NCBI RefSeq assembly: GCF_001704275.1
Contig: NZ_CP011533.1
Span: 1,488,001 to 1,552,000, forward strand
DNA length: 64,000 nucleotides
Direction of reading: 5' to 3'
Source: Streptomyces noursei ATCC 11455
GTDB taxonomy: Bacteria; Actinomycetota; Actinomycetes; Streptomycetales; Streptomycetaceae
Below the pieces are notes generated by a model. That model did no database searches and was not told where the DNA came from. It was given only the letters and a program-made list of their open reading frames with translations. The position numbers and the translations under genes are program-made. Positions 17,209 to 24,422 of the stretch are shown piece by piece (position 1 is the stretch's first letter; each line of letters starts with the position of its first letter).

Positions 17209-18609
17209 TCAGACCGCCAGAGCTGGCAGCGGCTTCTCGTACAGCCAGTTGTGCAGCAGCGGGCGGACCGGGCCGGCACAGCGTTCGGCATGGGCCAGGA
17301 ACGCCGCGGTGTTGGCACTGCCGCCGCGGTGCTCGCCGTGCCAGCCGCGCAGCACGGCGAAGAACCGGCTGTCGCCGACGGAGCGGCGCAGCGCGTGCAG
17401 GGCGCAGGCGCCGCGGACGTAGACCCGGTCGTCGAAGATCCGCCGCTGACCGGGGTCGGCGACCCGCAGGTCCTGGGGACGGTCGCGCAGCGACCGCCAT
17501 TCGCGGCGGGCGATCTCGTCGGCGCTGTCCTCGCCGATGTGCTCGGACCACAGCCACTCCGCGTAGGTGGCGAAGCCCTCGTTGAGCCAGATGTCGCGCC
17601 AGTCGCGCAGGCTGACGCTGTTGCCGTACCACTGGTGGGCGATCTCGTGCGCGACCAGGGTCTCCGCGCCGCGCTCCCCGTCGATGTGGTTGCTGCCGAA
17701 CACCGACCGGGTCTGGTTCTCGACCGGGGCGGCGAGTTCGGCGTCGACGACCACCGCGCCGTACGCCTCGAACGGATAGCGGCCGAAGTGGCCGCTGAAC
17801 GCCCGGAGCATCTCCGGCTGGCGGGCCAGGTCGTGCGCGGCGTCCTCGGCCATCCACGACGGGTAGGAGTTGTGCAGCGCGATCGACGGGTGTTCCGGGC
17901 CGAGGTGGGCGGTGCCGCTGTCGTGCCGGAAGCGGCCGGTGTAGAGCGCGGCGAGGTACGGGGCCATGGGGCCGGGGTGGTGGTAGGTCCAGCACTCGCG
18001 GTGCCCGCTGCGGCGGCGTTCGAGCAGGGTGCCGTTGGCGAGGGCGTGCTGACCGTGCGGGACGGTGATCCGGAAGGTGAAGGCCGCCTTGTCGTCGGGC
18101 CGGTCGTTGCACGGGAACCACGACGGGGCGCCGAGCGGCTGGGAGGCGACCATCGTGCCGTCGTGCGGGTCGCCGGTGCGGTCCCAGCCGATCGGGCCGA
18201 ACGGCGAGCGGACCGGCCGGGGCCGACCGCGGTAGCCGACGTCCACGGTGAAGCGCGTGCCGGTGGCGAGCGGGTGCGGGGTGTCCAGGTACAGCTTGCC
18301 GTTGTTCTGGCGGGCCCGGACCCGGGTCCCGTCGATCCGGGCGGTGTGCGCGCTGAGCCGGGAGAGGTCCAACTCCACCCGGTTCAGGGGCTCGTTGGCC
18401 ACCGCCTCGATGCGGGCCCGGCCGTCGAGGCTGCCGTCGGCCGGGCGGTAGGACAGGTGCAGGTCGTAGGAGACCGTGTCGTGCGCGTAGGTGCCGTGCC
18501 GCGGGAAGTAGCGGTCGGGGCGCGCTCCGCCCAGGCCGTCGGCGACCGTCGCGACGAGCGGGAGCAGGGCTGCACCCCTGATGAGGGCGCGCCGACTGCA
18601 TCGGGTCAC
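17209..18609 (-). CDS. M1-family metallopeptidase, possible polylysine-degrading enzyme
   Basis: A 466-residue zinc aminopeptidase-like enzyme. The zinc site is HEIAHQWYGNSVS (residues 319-323 HExxH) with the downstream Glu in LNEGFATYAEW. The exopeptidase motif region reads PVENQTRSVFGSN, unlike the classical GAMEN. The N-terminus TRCSRRALIRGAALLPLVA has a twin-Arg-like pair and hydrophobic stretch, so it is probably exported or membrane-anchored. The GTG start at 18609 overlaps the stop of pls (GTGA), indicating translational coupling. Epsilon-polylysine producers are known to carry membrane zinc aminopeptidases (Pld) that hydrolyse the polymer. Being coupled to pls, this is the prime candidate, though activity is inferred. 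It lacks the large C-terminal helical domain of full-length M1 enzymes. Confidence 0.85.
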   Translation of the reverse strand: MTRCSRRALIRGAALLPLVATVADGLGGARPDRYFPRHGTYAHDTVSYDLHLSYRPADGSLDGRARIEAVANEPLNRVELDLSRLSAHTARIDGTRVRARQNNGKLYLDTPHPLATGTRFTVDVGYRGRPRPVRSPFGPIGWDRTGDPHDGTMVASQPLGAPSWFPCNDRPDDKAAFTFRITVPHGQHALANGTLLERRRSGHRECWTYHHPGPMAPYLAALYTGRFRHDSGTAHLGPEHPSIALHNSYPSWMAEDAAHDLARQPEMLRAFSGHFGRYPFEAYGAVVVDAELAAPVENQTRSVFGSNHIDGERGAETLVAHEIAHQWYGNSVSLRDWRDIWLNEGFATYAEWLWSEHIGEDSADEIARREWRSLRDRPQDLRVADPGQRRIFDDRVYVRGACALHALRRSVGDSRFFAVLRGWHGEHRGGSANTAAFLAHAERCAGPVRPLLHNWLYEKPLPALAV

Positions 18610-21600
18610 GCGGCAGCACCACCCTCCGCGAGCGCCGCGGCGGGACGGGTCGGGCGTTCGCCGGCGATCGGGTTGCCGGCCCAGCGGGTGTGCGCGGGCA
18701 CGCTCTCGCCGCGCATGACCAGGGAGGACGGTGCGATCGAGGCGCGCGCGCCGACGTCGGTGCCGGGGAGCACGATGCCGTGCGGGCCGAGCGAAGAGCC
18801 CTCGGCGAGCCGGACGGTGTCCAGGCGCATGATCCGGTCGTGGAACAGGTGGGTCTGCAGCACGCAGCCGCGGTTGACGCTGACGCCGTCGGCGAGGGTG
18901 ATCAGGTCGGTCTCCGGCAGCCAGTAGCTCTCCAGCCAGACGCCGCGGCCGATCTTGGCGCCGAGGGTGCGCAGCCACCAGTTGAGGACCGGGGTGCCGG
19001 TGAAGGCGCCGGCCATCGACGGCACGGCGAGCGACTCGACGAAGGTGTCGTAGAGCTCGTTGCGCCAGACGAAGGGCGACCACAGCGGGTGCTCGCCGGC
19101 GGTGAACCGGCCGACCAGCGTCCACTTCGCCAGGGTCGTGACGAGCAGCGCCACCAGGCCCGAGAGCAGCAGCAGCGGGGCGCCGACCAGCGCCGCGAGG
19201 CCGAGGCCGCCGCTGGCGAAGACGTCCTGCTCGGTGAGGAACACGCCCTCGGCGAGGGCCACTCCGCACATCAGGGGCAGCACCCGGCACAGTTCGACGG
19301 CGGCGCGGGCCAGGACCAGCTTGCGCGGCGGCGCGAAGGTACGCGCCGGATCGGCCTGGGCCGCCACCCGGGGCAGCGGCATCGCGGGCCGACCCAGCCA
19401 CGACATCCCGGGCTCGCCGTCGGCGGGTGCGTTGGAGAGCACGCCGACCAGGCTGTGGTCGGGGACGTCGTGGCCGGGGTCGACGATGCCGGAGTTGCCG
19501 ACGAAGGCCCGGCGGCCGATCCGGACGGTCCCCAACCGCAGCCATCCGCCGCGGAGTTCGAAGGGGGCGACCAGGGTGTCGTCGGCCAGGAAGGCGCCGT
19601 CCTCGACGTGCAGCAGCGAGGGCAGCGGCAGCACGGTGGAGATCTCCGCGTGCTTGCCGACCTTGGCGCCGAGCAGCCGCAGCCAGTGCGGGGTGCCGAG
19701 GCTGGCGTAGAGCGGGAAGAGGCTGCCGCGGGCGCCGTCCAGGAGGCGGGTCACCAGCCAGGCGCGCCAGGCGACGCCGCCGCTCGCCGGGTGCACGCCC
19801 GGCGTGATGCCGCGGCCGAGGAGCCGCACCACGGCGGCGGTCACCAGGATCGAGGAGCCGGTGGTGACGAGCGTGAAGACCGGGACGGCCAGCAGCAGGC
19901 GGACCGCCGCGGTGGCGAGGGTGCCGCTGTCGCGGAGCAGGAAGTACGCGCCGACCAGTGCCGGGGCGGTGGACAGCAGCGCCAGCAGCGGCAGGCCCAG
20001 CAGGGAGAGACCGTAGGCGGCGCTCCAGCCGAGCGAACGCCGCCAGCGCGGGGCGGGCCACGCGGCGCCGGCCATCCGCTCGGCGGCGCCGGCCGGGCGG
20101 GCCGGGGAGCCGGACCAGCAGGCGCCGTCGGGGATCTCGCCGTCCAGGCAGGCGCCGGCGGTGAGTTCGGCGCCCTGTCCGACGACGGCGCCGGGCATCA
20201 GCATGCTGCGGTGGGCGACCCGGGCGCCGGCGCCGATCCGGACGGCGCCGATGTGCAGGGTGTCGCCGTCGAGCCACCAGCCGGAGAGGTCGGCCTCGGG
20301 TTCGATGCTGCAGCCGTCGCCGAGTTCGGCGAGGCCGGTGACCGGCGGCATGGTGTGCAGCGCCACGTTCCGCCCGGTGGTGCAGCCCAGGGTCCGGGCG
20401 TACAGCCGCGCCCAGGGCGTACCGAGCAGCGAGGGGACGCCGAAGGCGGCGACCACGCGTTCGGCGGTCCACAGGCGCAGATGGGTGGCGCCGCCGCGCG
20501 GATAGGCGCCGGGCCGGATCGAGCCGGCGAGCATCCGGGCGGCGAGGGCGCCGAGGGCGCAGCGCATCGGGGCGCTGTAGAGCACCACCCAGCCGACGAT
20601 GATCAGCCACCAGGCGGTGTGCGGGGCCCAGACCTGCGGGGCGAGCCAGCCGAGGATGTTGTCGGCGAGCGCGAGCCCGACCAGTCCGCGCAGGCCGGCG
20701 ATGCCGTACAGGCCGGTCTGGACGAGGAGTTGGACGACGCCGGCGCGGCGCGGGACGGGGCGGACCGGGCGGACCTCGTCCACCGGGCCGCCCAGCGAGT
20801 CGAGGTGCACGGCCATGTCGCGCAGCACCGGGTGGCGGTAGAGGTCGGCGACCGAGACGCCGGGGTGGTGGGCGCGGAGCTGGGAGGCCATCCGGGCGGC
20901 GACCAGGCTGGTGCCGCCGAGGGAGACGAAGTCGCTGTCCGGGCCGGGCCGGACGCCGAGGAGTTCCTCCCAGATGCCGGCCAGGCGGGCGGCGGTGCCG
21001 TGCAGCGCCGGGGCCGGGGCGCCGGCCGCACCGTCGACCGGGGCGGTCGGCAGCGGCCAGGGCAGCGCCTTGCGGTCGACCTTGCCGGACGTCCGGGTGG
21101 GCAGGCTCTCGACCTCCGCGAGGACGGGTACGAGCTGCGCCGGCAGCCGTTCCTGGAGCAGCGCGCGGGCCTTGTCCTGCTGGAAGCTGGAGCCGTCGGT
21201 GGTGCGCTGCTCGGGGACGACGTAGCCGACCAGGACCTGGGTGCCGGCCGGGGTGGTCTGGACGGCCGCGGCGGCGCCGAGGACGCCGGGCAGGGCGGCC
21301 AGCGCGGCGTCGATCTCGCCCAACTCGATGCGTCGACCGCCGAGTTTGATCTGGTCGTCGGCGCGGCCGACGAAGAGCAGGCCCTCGGGTTCGGCGCGGA
21401 CCAGGTCGCCGGTGCGGTAGGCGCGGGCGGTGTCCAGGACGTCGTCGGGCCGGAAGCGCTCGGCGTCCTTGACCGGGTCGAGGTAGCGGGCGGTGCCGAC
21501 GCCGCTGATGAGCAACTCGCCCTCGGCGCCGTAGGGCACCGGCCGGCCGGCCCGGTCCACGACGGCCAGCTGCCAGCCCTCCAGGGGCAGGCCGATGCGG

Positions 21601-22565
21601 ACCGGCTGGCCCGGCCGGAGGCGGGCGGCACAGGCGACGACGGTGGCCTCGGTCGGGCCGTAGGTGTTCCACATCTCCCGGCCGGGTCCGGCGAAGCGGT
21701 CGACGAGCCCGGCGGGGCAGGACTCGCCGCCGACGATCAGCAGCCGGACCCGGCGCATCGCCTCGTCGGGCCAGAGCGCGGCGAGGGTGGGCACGGTGGA
21801 GACCACGGTGATGCCCCGCTCGACCAGCCACGGGCCGAGTTCGTGGCCGGCGCGGACCAGCGAGCGGGGGGCGGGCACCAGGCAGGCGCCGTGCCGCCAG
21901 GCGAGCCACATCTCCTCGCAGGAGGCGTCGAAGGCGACGGACAGTCCGGCCAGTACCCGGTCGCCGGGGCCCAGCGGGCGGTCCTGGCAGAACAGGACGG
22001 CCTCGGCGTCGACGAAGGCGGCGGCGGAGCGGTGGCTGACCGCGACGCCCTTGGGCGCGCCGGTCGAACCCGATGTGAAGATGATCCAGGCGTCGTCCTG
22101 GAGGCCCGGGGGACGTGGCGCCCCGGCGGGCCGGGCCAGGGCGGGCGGCTGGGCGGCCGGACCGAGGACGGCGCAGACGGCGGCCTCCCGGAAGACGGTG
22201 GCGGCCCGCTCGTCGGGGTCGTCGGCATCGACCGGTACGTACGCCGCTCCGCTGCGCAGGACGGCGAGGATCGAGAGGTACAGCTCGGCGGTTCCGGAGG
22301 GCACGCGGACTCCGACCCGGTCGCCGGGACCGATTCCGAGGTCCCTGAGCTGCCGTGCACGACGTTCGGTCTCGCTGCACAGGTCGCGGTAGGTGATCAC
22401 CTCGGCGCCCGTGTCCAGGGCGATCGCCTGGGGGTGTGCGGCTGCGGTGGCGTCGAGCACGTCGAGCAGGGTCCGCGGGGCCGGGGTGCCGGCGGTGCGG
22501 TAAACGGCCCGTGCGGGCAGTGGCTCTGACGGCTCGAAGGACGATTCGAGAAGGGGCGACGACAT
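18606..22565 (-). CDS. pls: Epsilon-poly-L-lysine synthase (single-module NRPS, membrane)
   Basis: A 1,319-residue NRPS-like enzyme whose length and N-terminus (MSSPLLESSFEPSEP) agree with my recollection of S. albulus Pls. The adenylation domain (about residues 35-500) has IIFTSGSTGAPKGVAVSH, NTYGPTEATVVAC, YRTGDLVRAEPEGLLFVGR and the catalytic Lys in TRTSGKVDRKALP. A carrier domain follows with DSDFVSLGGTSLVAARM (phosphopantetheine Ser near 551). The remaining 700 residues hold six predicted membrane helices alternating with three soluble domains of hexapeptide/acyltransferase character (GAKVGKHAEISTVLPLPS, GAKIGRGVWLESYWLPETD). These replace condensation and thioesterase domains and polymerise lysine through epsilon-amide bonds. 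ATG 22565 gives the family N-terminus, although only a weak AGAGG precedes it. It is coupled to the M1 peptidase. Confidence 0.93.
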   Translation of the reverse strand: MSSPLLESSFEPSEPLPARAVYRTAGTPAPRTLLDVLDATAAAHPQAIALDTGAEVITYRDLCSETERRARQLRDLGIGPGDRVGVRVPSGTAELYLSILAVLRSGAAYVPVDADDPDERAATVFREAAVCAVLGPAAQPPALARPAGAPRPPGLQDDAWIIFTSGSTGAPKGVAVSHRSAAAFVDAEAVLFCQDRPLGPGDRVLAGLSVAFDASCEEMWLAWRHGACLVPAPRSLVRAGHELGPWLVERGITVVSTVPTLAALWPDEAMRRVRLLIVGGESCPAGLVDRFAGPGREMWNTYGPTEATVVACAARLRPGQPVRIGLPLEGWQLAVVDRAGRPVPYGAEGELLISGVGTARYLDPVKDAERFRPDDVLDTARAYRTGDLVRAEPEGLLFVGRADDQIKLGGRRIELGEIDAALAALPGVLGAAAAVQTTPAGTQVLVGYVVPEQRTTDGSSFQQDKARALLQERLPAQLVPVLAEVESLPTRTSGKVDRKALPWPLPTAPVDGAAGAPAPALHGTAARLAGIWEELLGVRPGPDSDFVSLGGTSLVAARMASQLRAHHPGVSVADLYRHPVLRDMAVHLDSLGGPVDEVRPVRPVPRRAGVVQLLVQTGLYGIAGLRGLVGLALADNILGWLAPQVWAPHTAWWLIIVGWVVLYSAPMRCALGALAARMLAGSIRPGAYPRGGATHLRLWTAERVVAAFGVPSLLGTPWARLYARTLGCTTGRNVALHTMPPVTGLAELGDGCSIEPEADLSGWWLDGDTLHIGAVRIGAGARVAHRSMLMPGAVVGQGAELTAGACLDGEIPDGACWSGSPARPAGAAERMAGAAWPAPRWRRSLGWSAAYGLSLLGLPLLALLSTAPALVGAYFLLRDSGTLATAAVRLLLAVPVFTLVTTGSSILVTAAVVRLLGRGITPGVHPASGGVAWRAWLVTRLLDGARGSLFPLYASLGTPHWLRLLGAKVGKHAEISTVLPLPSLLHVEDGAFLADDTLVAPFELRGGWLRLGTVRIGRRAFVGNSGIVDPGHDVPDHSLVGVLSNAPADGEPGMSWLGRPAMPLPRVAAQADPARTFAPPRKLVLARAAVELCRVLPLMCGVALAEGVFLTEQDVFASGGLGLAALVGAPLLLLSGLVALLVTTLAKWTLVGRFTAGEHPLWSPFVWRNELYDTFVESLAVPSMAGAFTGTPVLNWWLRTLGAKIGRGVWLESYWLPETDLITLADGVSVNRGCVLQTHLFHDRIMRLDTVRLAEGSSLGPHGIVLPGTDVGARASIAPSSLVMRGESVPAHTRWAGNPIAGERPTRPAAALAEGGAAA

Positions 22566-23017
22566 CGTTATGCCTCTGTTGTGTCGGTGCCGGTGGGTGG
22601 AAACCCTCGGACATTCGCCACTAGAGATGCCGCTGACCAGGCACGGGTTCTCGCAGAGGACCCACAGATCCACCATTCGAACGTGTTGTGAAAGCAGCCG
22701 AAGCGCGCTCGGCCAGGCAGCAGCGGGAAAGCGGCCCCGACACCTGACCGCGGCGTGAGAAAGAATTGACTCCGACCGGAGATTGTTTTCGGCACCGCCG
22801 CCCCGAAGCGACAAAAGTGCAGGTCAGAGCCTTGTGAGCGATTGGTTACGGGTCAACCGGTCAAGCCTTGGCCAAATGATTGCACAATTGAGCAAGTATT
22901 CATGAAGTTCTCAGACCCGTCTCACCGTCCCGTCACGATGCCGCCATACCCTCGAAAGGCCCGCTCTACACCTCAGGGTGCCCACCGTAGGACATCCCAA
23001 CCGGGCCCGGCAGCCGA
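22566..23017 (-). promoter_or_regulatory. long AT-richer pls upstream region with 16-bp dyad
   Basis: This 452-bp gene-free stretch precedes pls and is visibly lower in GC than its surroundings. It should contain the pls promoter. A near-perfect dyad, TTGCACAATTGAGCAA at 22880-22895 (two mismatched positions), lies about 315 bp upstream of the pls start. No coding potential was found on either strand. Confidence 0.55.
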
Positions 23018-23797
23018 CTACTTGAGGATGTTGACCGCACGGGCCACCACCAGCACCACCGTCAGCAGCGAGACCGCCGACTGGAGCAGCATCAGCAGCT
23101 TCGCCCACCGGGTCAGCGGCATCACGTCGGTCGGACTGAAGGCGGTGGCGTTGGTGAAGGACAGGTACAGGTAGTCGGCGAACTGCGGCTCCCAGTGCTC
23201 CGGGGCCATCTCCGGCGTCGCCATCTGCGGGAAGAGGAAGTCGGGGTAGCGGCGCACGGCATGGACCCGGGCGACCGGGCCGCCGCGGTCCCACTCCCAG
23301 TACCAGAGCGCGAAGACGATGACGTTGGTGGCCCAGATGGCACCGCCGGTCGCCAGCAGTTCCCCGGCGTCCTGACCCTCCGTGCCGCGCACCAGGCCGA
23401 TCACCAGATGGACCGCGGACCACCCGTTGGCCGCGCTGATCATCGCGATCAGCGCCAGCCCCGCCCACCGGTAGAGCCGGGAGACCCGCTCGATGCGGTA
23501 CGGGTCGGCCGCCACCAGCACCAGCACCAGCGCGGTCTCCAGCCCCGGCAGCAGCCACTCCGGATGGATCGCCAGCCGCTCCGGCAGCCGCCACTGGAGC
23601 GCCACCGCCACCAGCACCGCGAGCGTCGAGGGCCAGCGGGGCTCACCGCGGGTGACCCGCCGCCAGGCCGGCCGCAGCCGCCGTCCGGCCTCCTCCACCC
23701 CCGCGACGGCAGGCGCCAGCAGCGCCTCGATGCGGTCCAGCCGTTCGGCTTCGGTACCGGCTTCGCCCGCCTTGCCGGGCTCGGGGTTCTCGGACAT
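23018..23797 (-). CDS. Channel-like integral membrane protein
   Basis: About 259 residues with five or so membrane helices: STLAVLVAVALQWRLP, LLPGLETALVLVLVAA, LYRWAGLALIAMISAANGW, IWATNVIVFALWYWEW and LLMLLQSAVSLLTVVLVVARA. The segment PQFADYLYLSFTNATAFSPTDVMPLTRWAKLLM resembles the pore-loop/last-helix region of two-helix ion channels and is typical of this Streptomyces family. The N-terminal 60 residues are soluble and acidic. Start choice among GTG 23812, ATG 23806 and ATG 23797 is unclear because none has a good RBS. It ends upstream of the pls promoter region on the same strand. A role in ion balance during polycation export is an attractive guess but unsupported. Confidence 0.7.
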   Translation of the reverse strand: MSENPEPGKAGEAGTEAERLDRIEALLAPAVAGVEEAGRRLRPAWRRVTRGEPRWPSTLAVLVAVALQWRLPERLAIHPEWLLPGLETALVLVLVAADPYRIERVSRLYRWAGLALIAMISAANGWSAVHLVIGLVRGTEGQDAGELLATGGAIWATNVIVFALWYWEWDRGGPVARVHAVRRYPDFLFPQMATPEMAPEHWEPQFADYLYLSFTNATAFSPTDVMPLTRWAKLLMLLQSAVSLLTVVLVVARAVNILK

Positions 23798-23954
23798 GCG
23801 CCTCATGCTCACCCGAGGTCGCAGCGGTGTCCAGCAGCCCGTCCCGGACTCCGGGACGGATCCGCCGCGGGGTTAAGAGTCGGTCAAGAACTTGCACCCT
23901 TGCGCAAGTACCTCGTGGGCAGGGTCTAGACTCCTAGAGGTTTGACGAAGCGAG

Positions 23955-24119
23955 CACCTCGTTCGGTGAGGCGTCGTCACGGACACAGGCCACTGATCCC
24001 ACCCGTCGAGAGACGCTCCGGATCAGGACAGGTCTCCCCGGCCCAAGGGGTGACCCCAAGTGGCTGCCCGCACTCGGGGCTACGCCGTGACGTGCCAAAG
24101 CTCTGACGAGTAGGGGTGA
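23955..24119 (+). ncRNA. M-box (ykoK) magnesium riboswitch aptamer
   Basis: The sequence matches the M-box consensus at its most conserved parts. GGTGAGGC, ACGGA and ACAGGCCACTG occur on the 5' side (23965-23995). CGGGGCTACGCCGTGACGTGC and the closing CCAAAGCTCTGACGAG lie on the 3' side (24074-24110). CACCTCGTT (from 23955) can pair with GACGAG...GGGGTG (to 24118) as helix P1. The element precedes an NRAMP-type transporter and MgtC, as expected for Mg2+ control. The expression platform lies further downstream in 24120-24422. Confidence 0.9.
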
Positions 24120-24202
24120 ACCGGTCGACGGCGACTGGTCCGCTCCTTGCCGGATCGACGACGGCGCGCCCGACGCGCCCCGACCGGAAGGAGGCGAGAG
24201 AC

Positions 24203-24274
24203 ATGGAATGCAGTAGTCCGGGCCATCATCGGCCCCCCTTCCGTCTGCCCTCGCTCACTTCCGGCACGCGGTAG
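24203..24274 (+). CDS. 23-residue proline-containing leader peptide (uORF)
   Basis: A short ORF with an excellent Shine-Dalgarno (GGAAGGAGG, 24186-24194, 8 nt before the ATG) lies between the M-box and the transporter gene. The peptide is MECSSPGHHRPPFRLPSLT plus SGTR, with four prolines including a Pro-Pro pair. It ends just before an ACCTCCC element that is complementary to the transporter's RBS. Salmonella mgtA and mgtC leaders use proline-rich leader ORFs to sense Mg2+ and proline; a similar role is inferred here. The RBS is stronger than that of most genes in the window. Confidence 0.6.
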   Translation: MECSSPGHHRPPFRLPSLTSGTR

Positions 24275-24276
24275 TC

Positions 24277-24418
24277 ACCTCCCCTGCGCGGCCTCCCCGC
24301 CGCCCCACGCCCCCGTACGGCCCACCGCCGGCACGGGTCGCCGTGCTGCGCGCCCGCGCAGGGGAGATGACTGCCCCGCGCCCCCAACACCTCCCCCCGC
24401 TCGGGGGACTTGGGAGGT
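24277..24418 (+). promoter_or_regulatory. alternative hairpins, RBS-occluding expression platform
   Basis: The transporter RBS GGGAGGT (24412-24418) can pair with ACCTCCC at 24389-24395, reinforced by an inner CCCCCG/CGGGGG stem. An identical ACCTCCC stands at 24277-24283, directly after the leader ORF stop. It overlaps TCCCCTGCGCG (24280-24290), which is perfectly complementary to CGCGCAGGGGA (24355-24365). These pairings compete, so ribosome position on the leader ORF or M-box state could switch RBS access. Confidence 0.6.
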
Positions 24419-24422
24419 TGCC

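Noticed and set aside
18690..22529. Continuous 1,279-codon open frame on the + strand opposite pls
   Set aside because: It is the mirror of the high-GC codon bias of pls. Its composition (Gly, Ala, Arg, Gln, Val) lacks any domain, and pls itself is fully recognisable.
23924..23936. TCTAGACTCCTAGA resembling a second DasR site upstream of the M-box
   Set aside because: The symmetry is broken and the flanking GG/CC half-sites are missing. TAGACT is more likely part of a promoter -10, which itself lacks a well-spaced -35.
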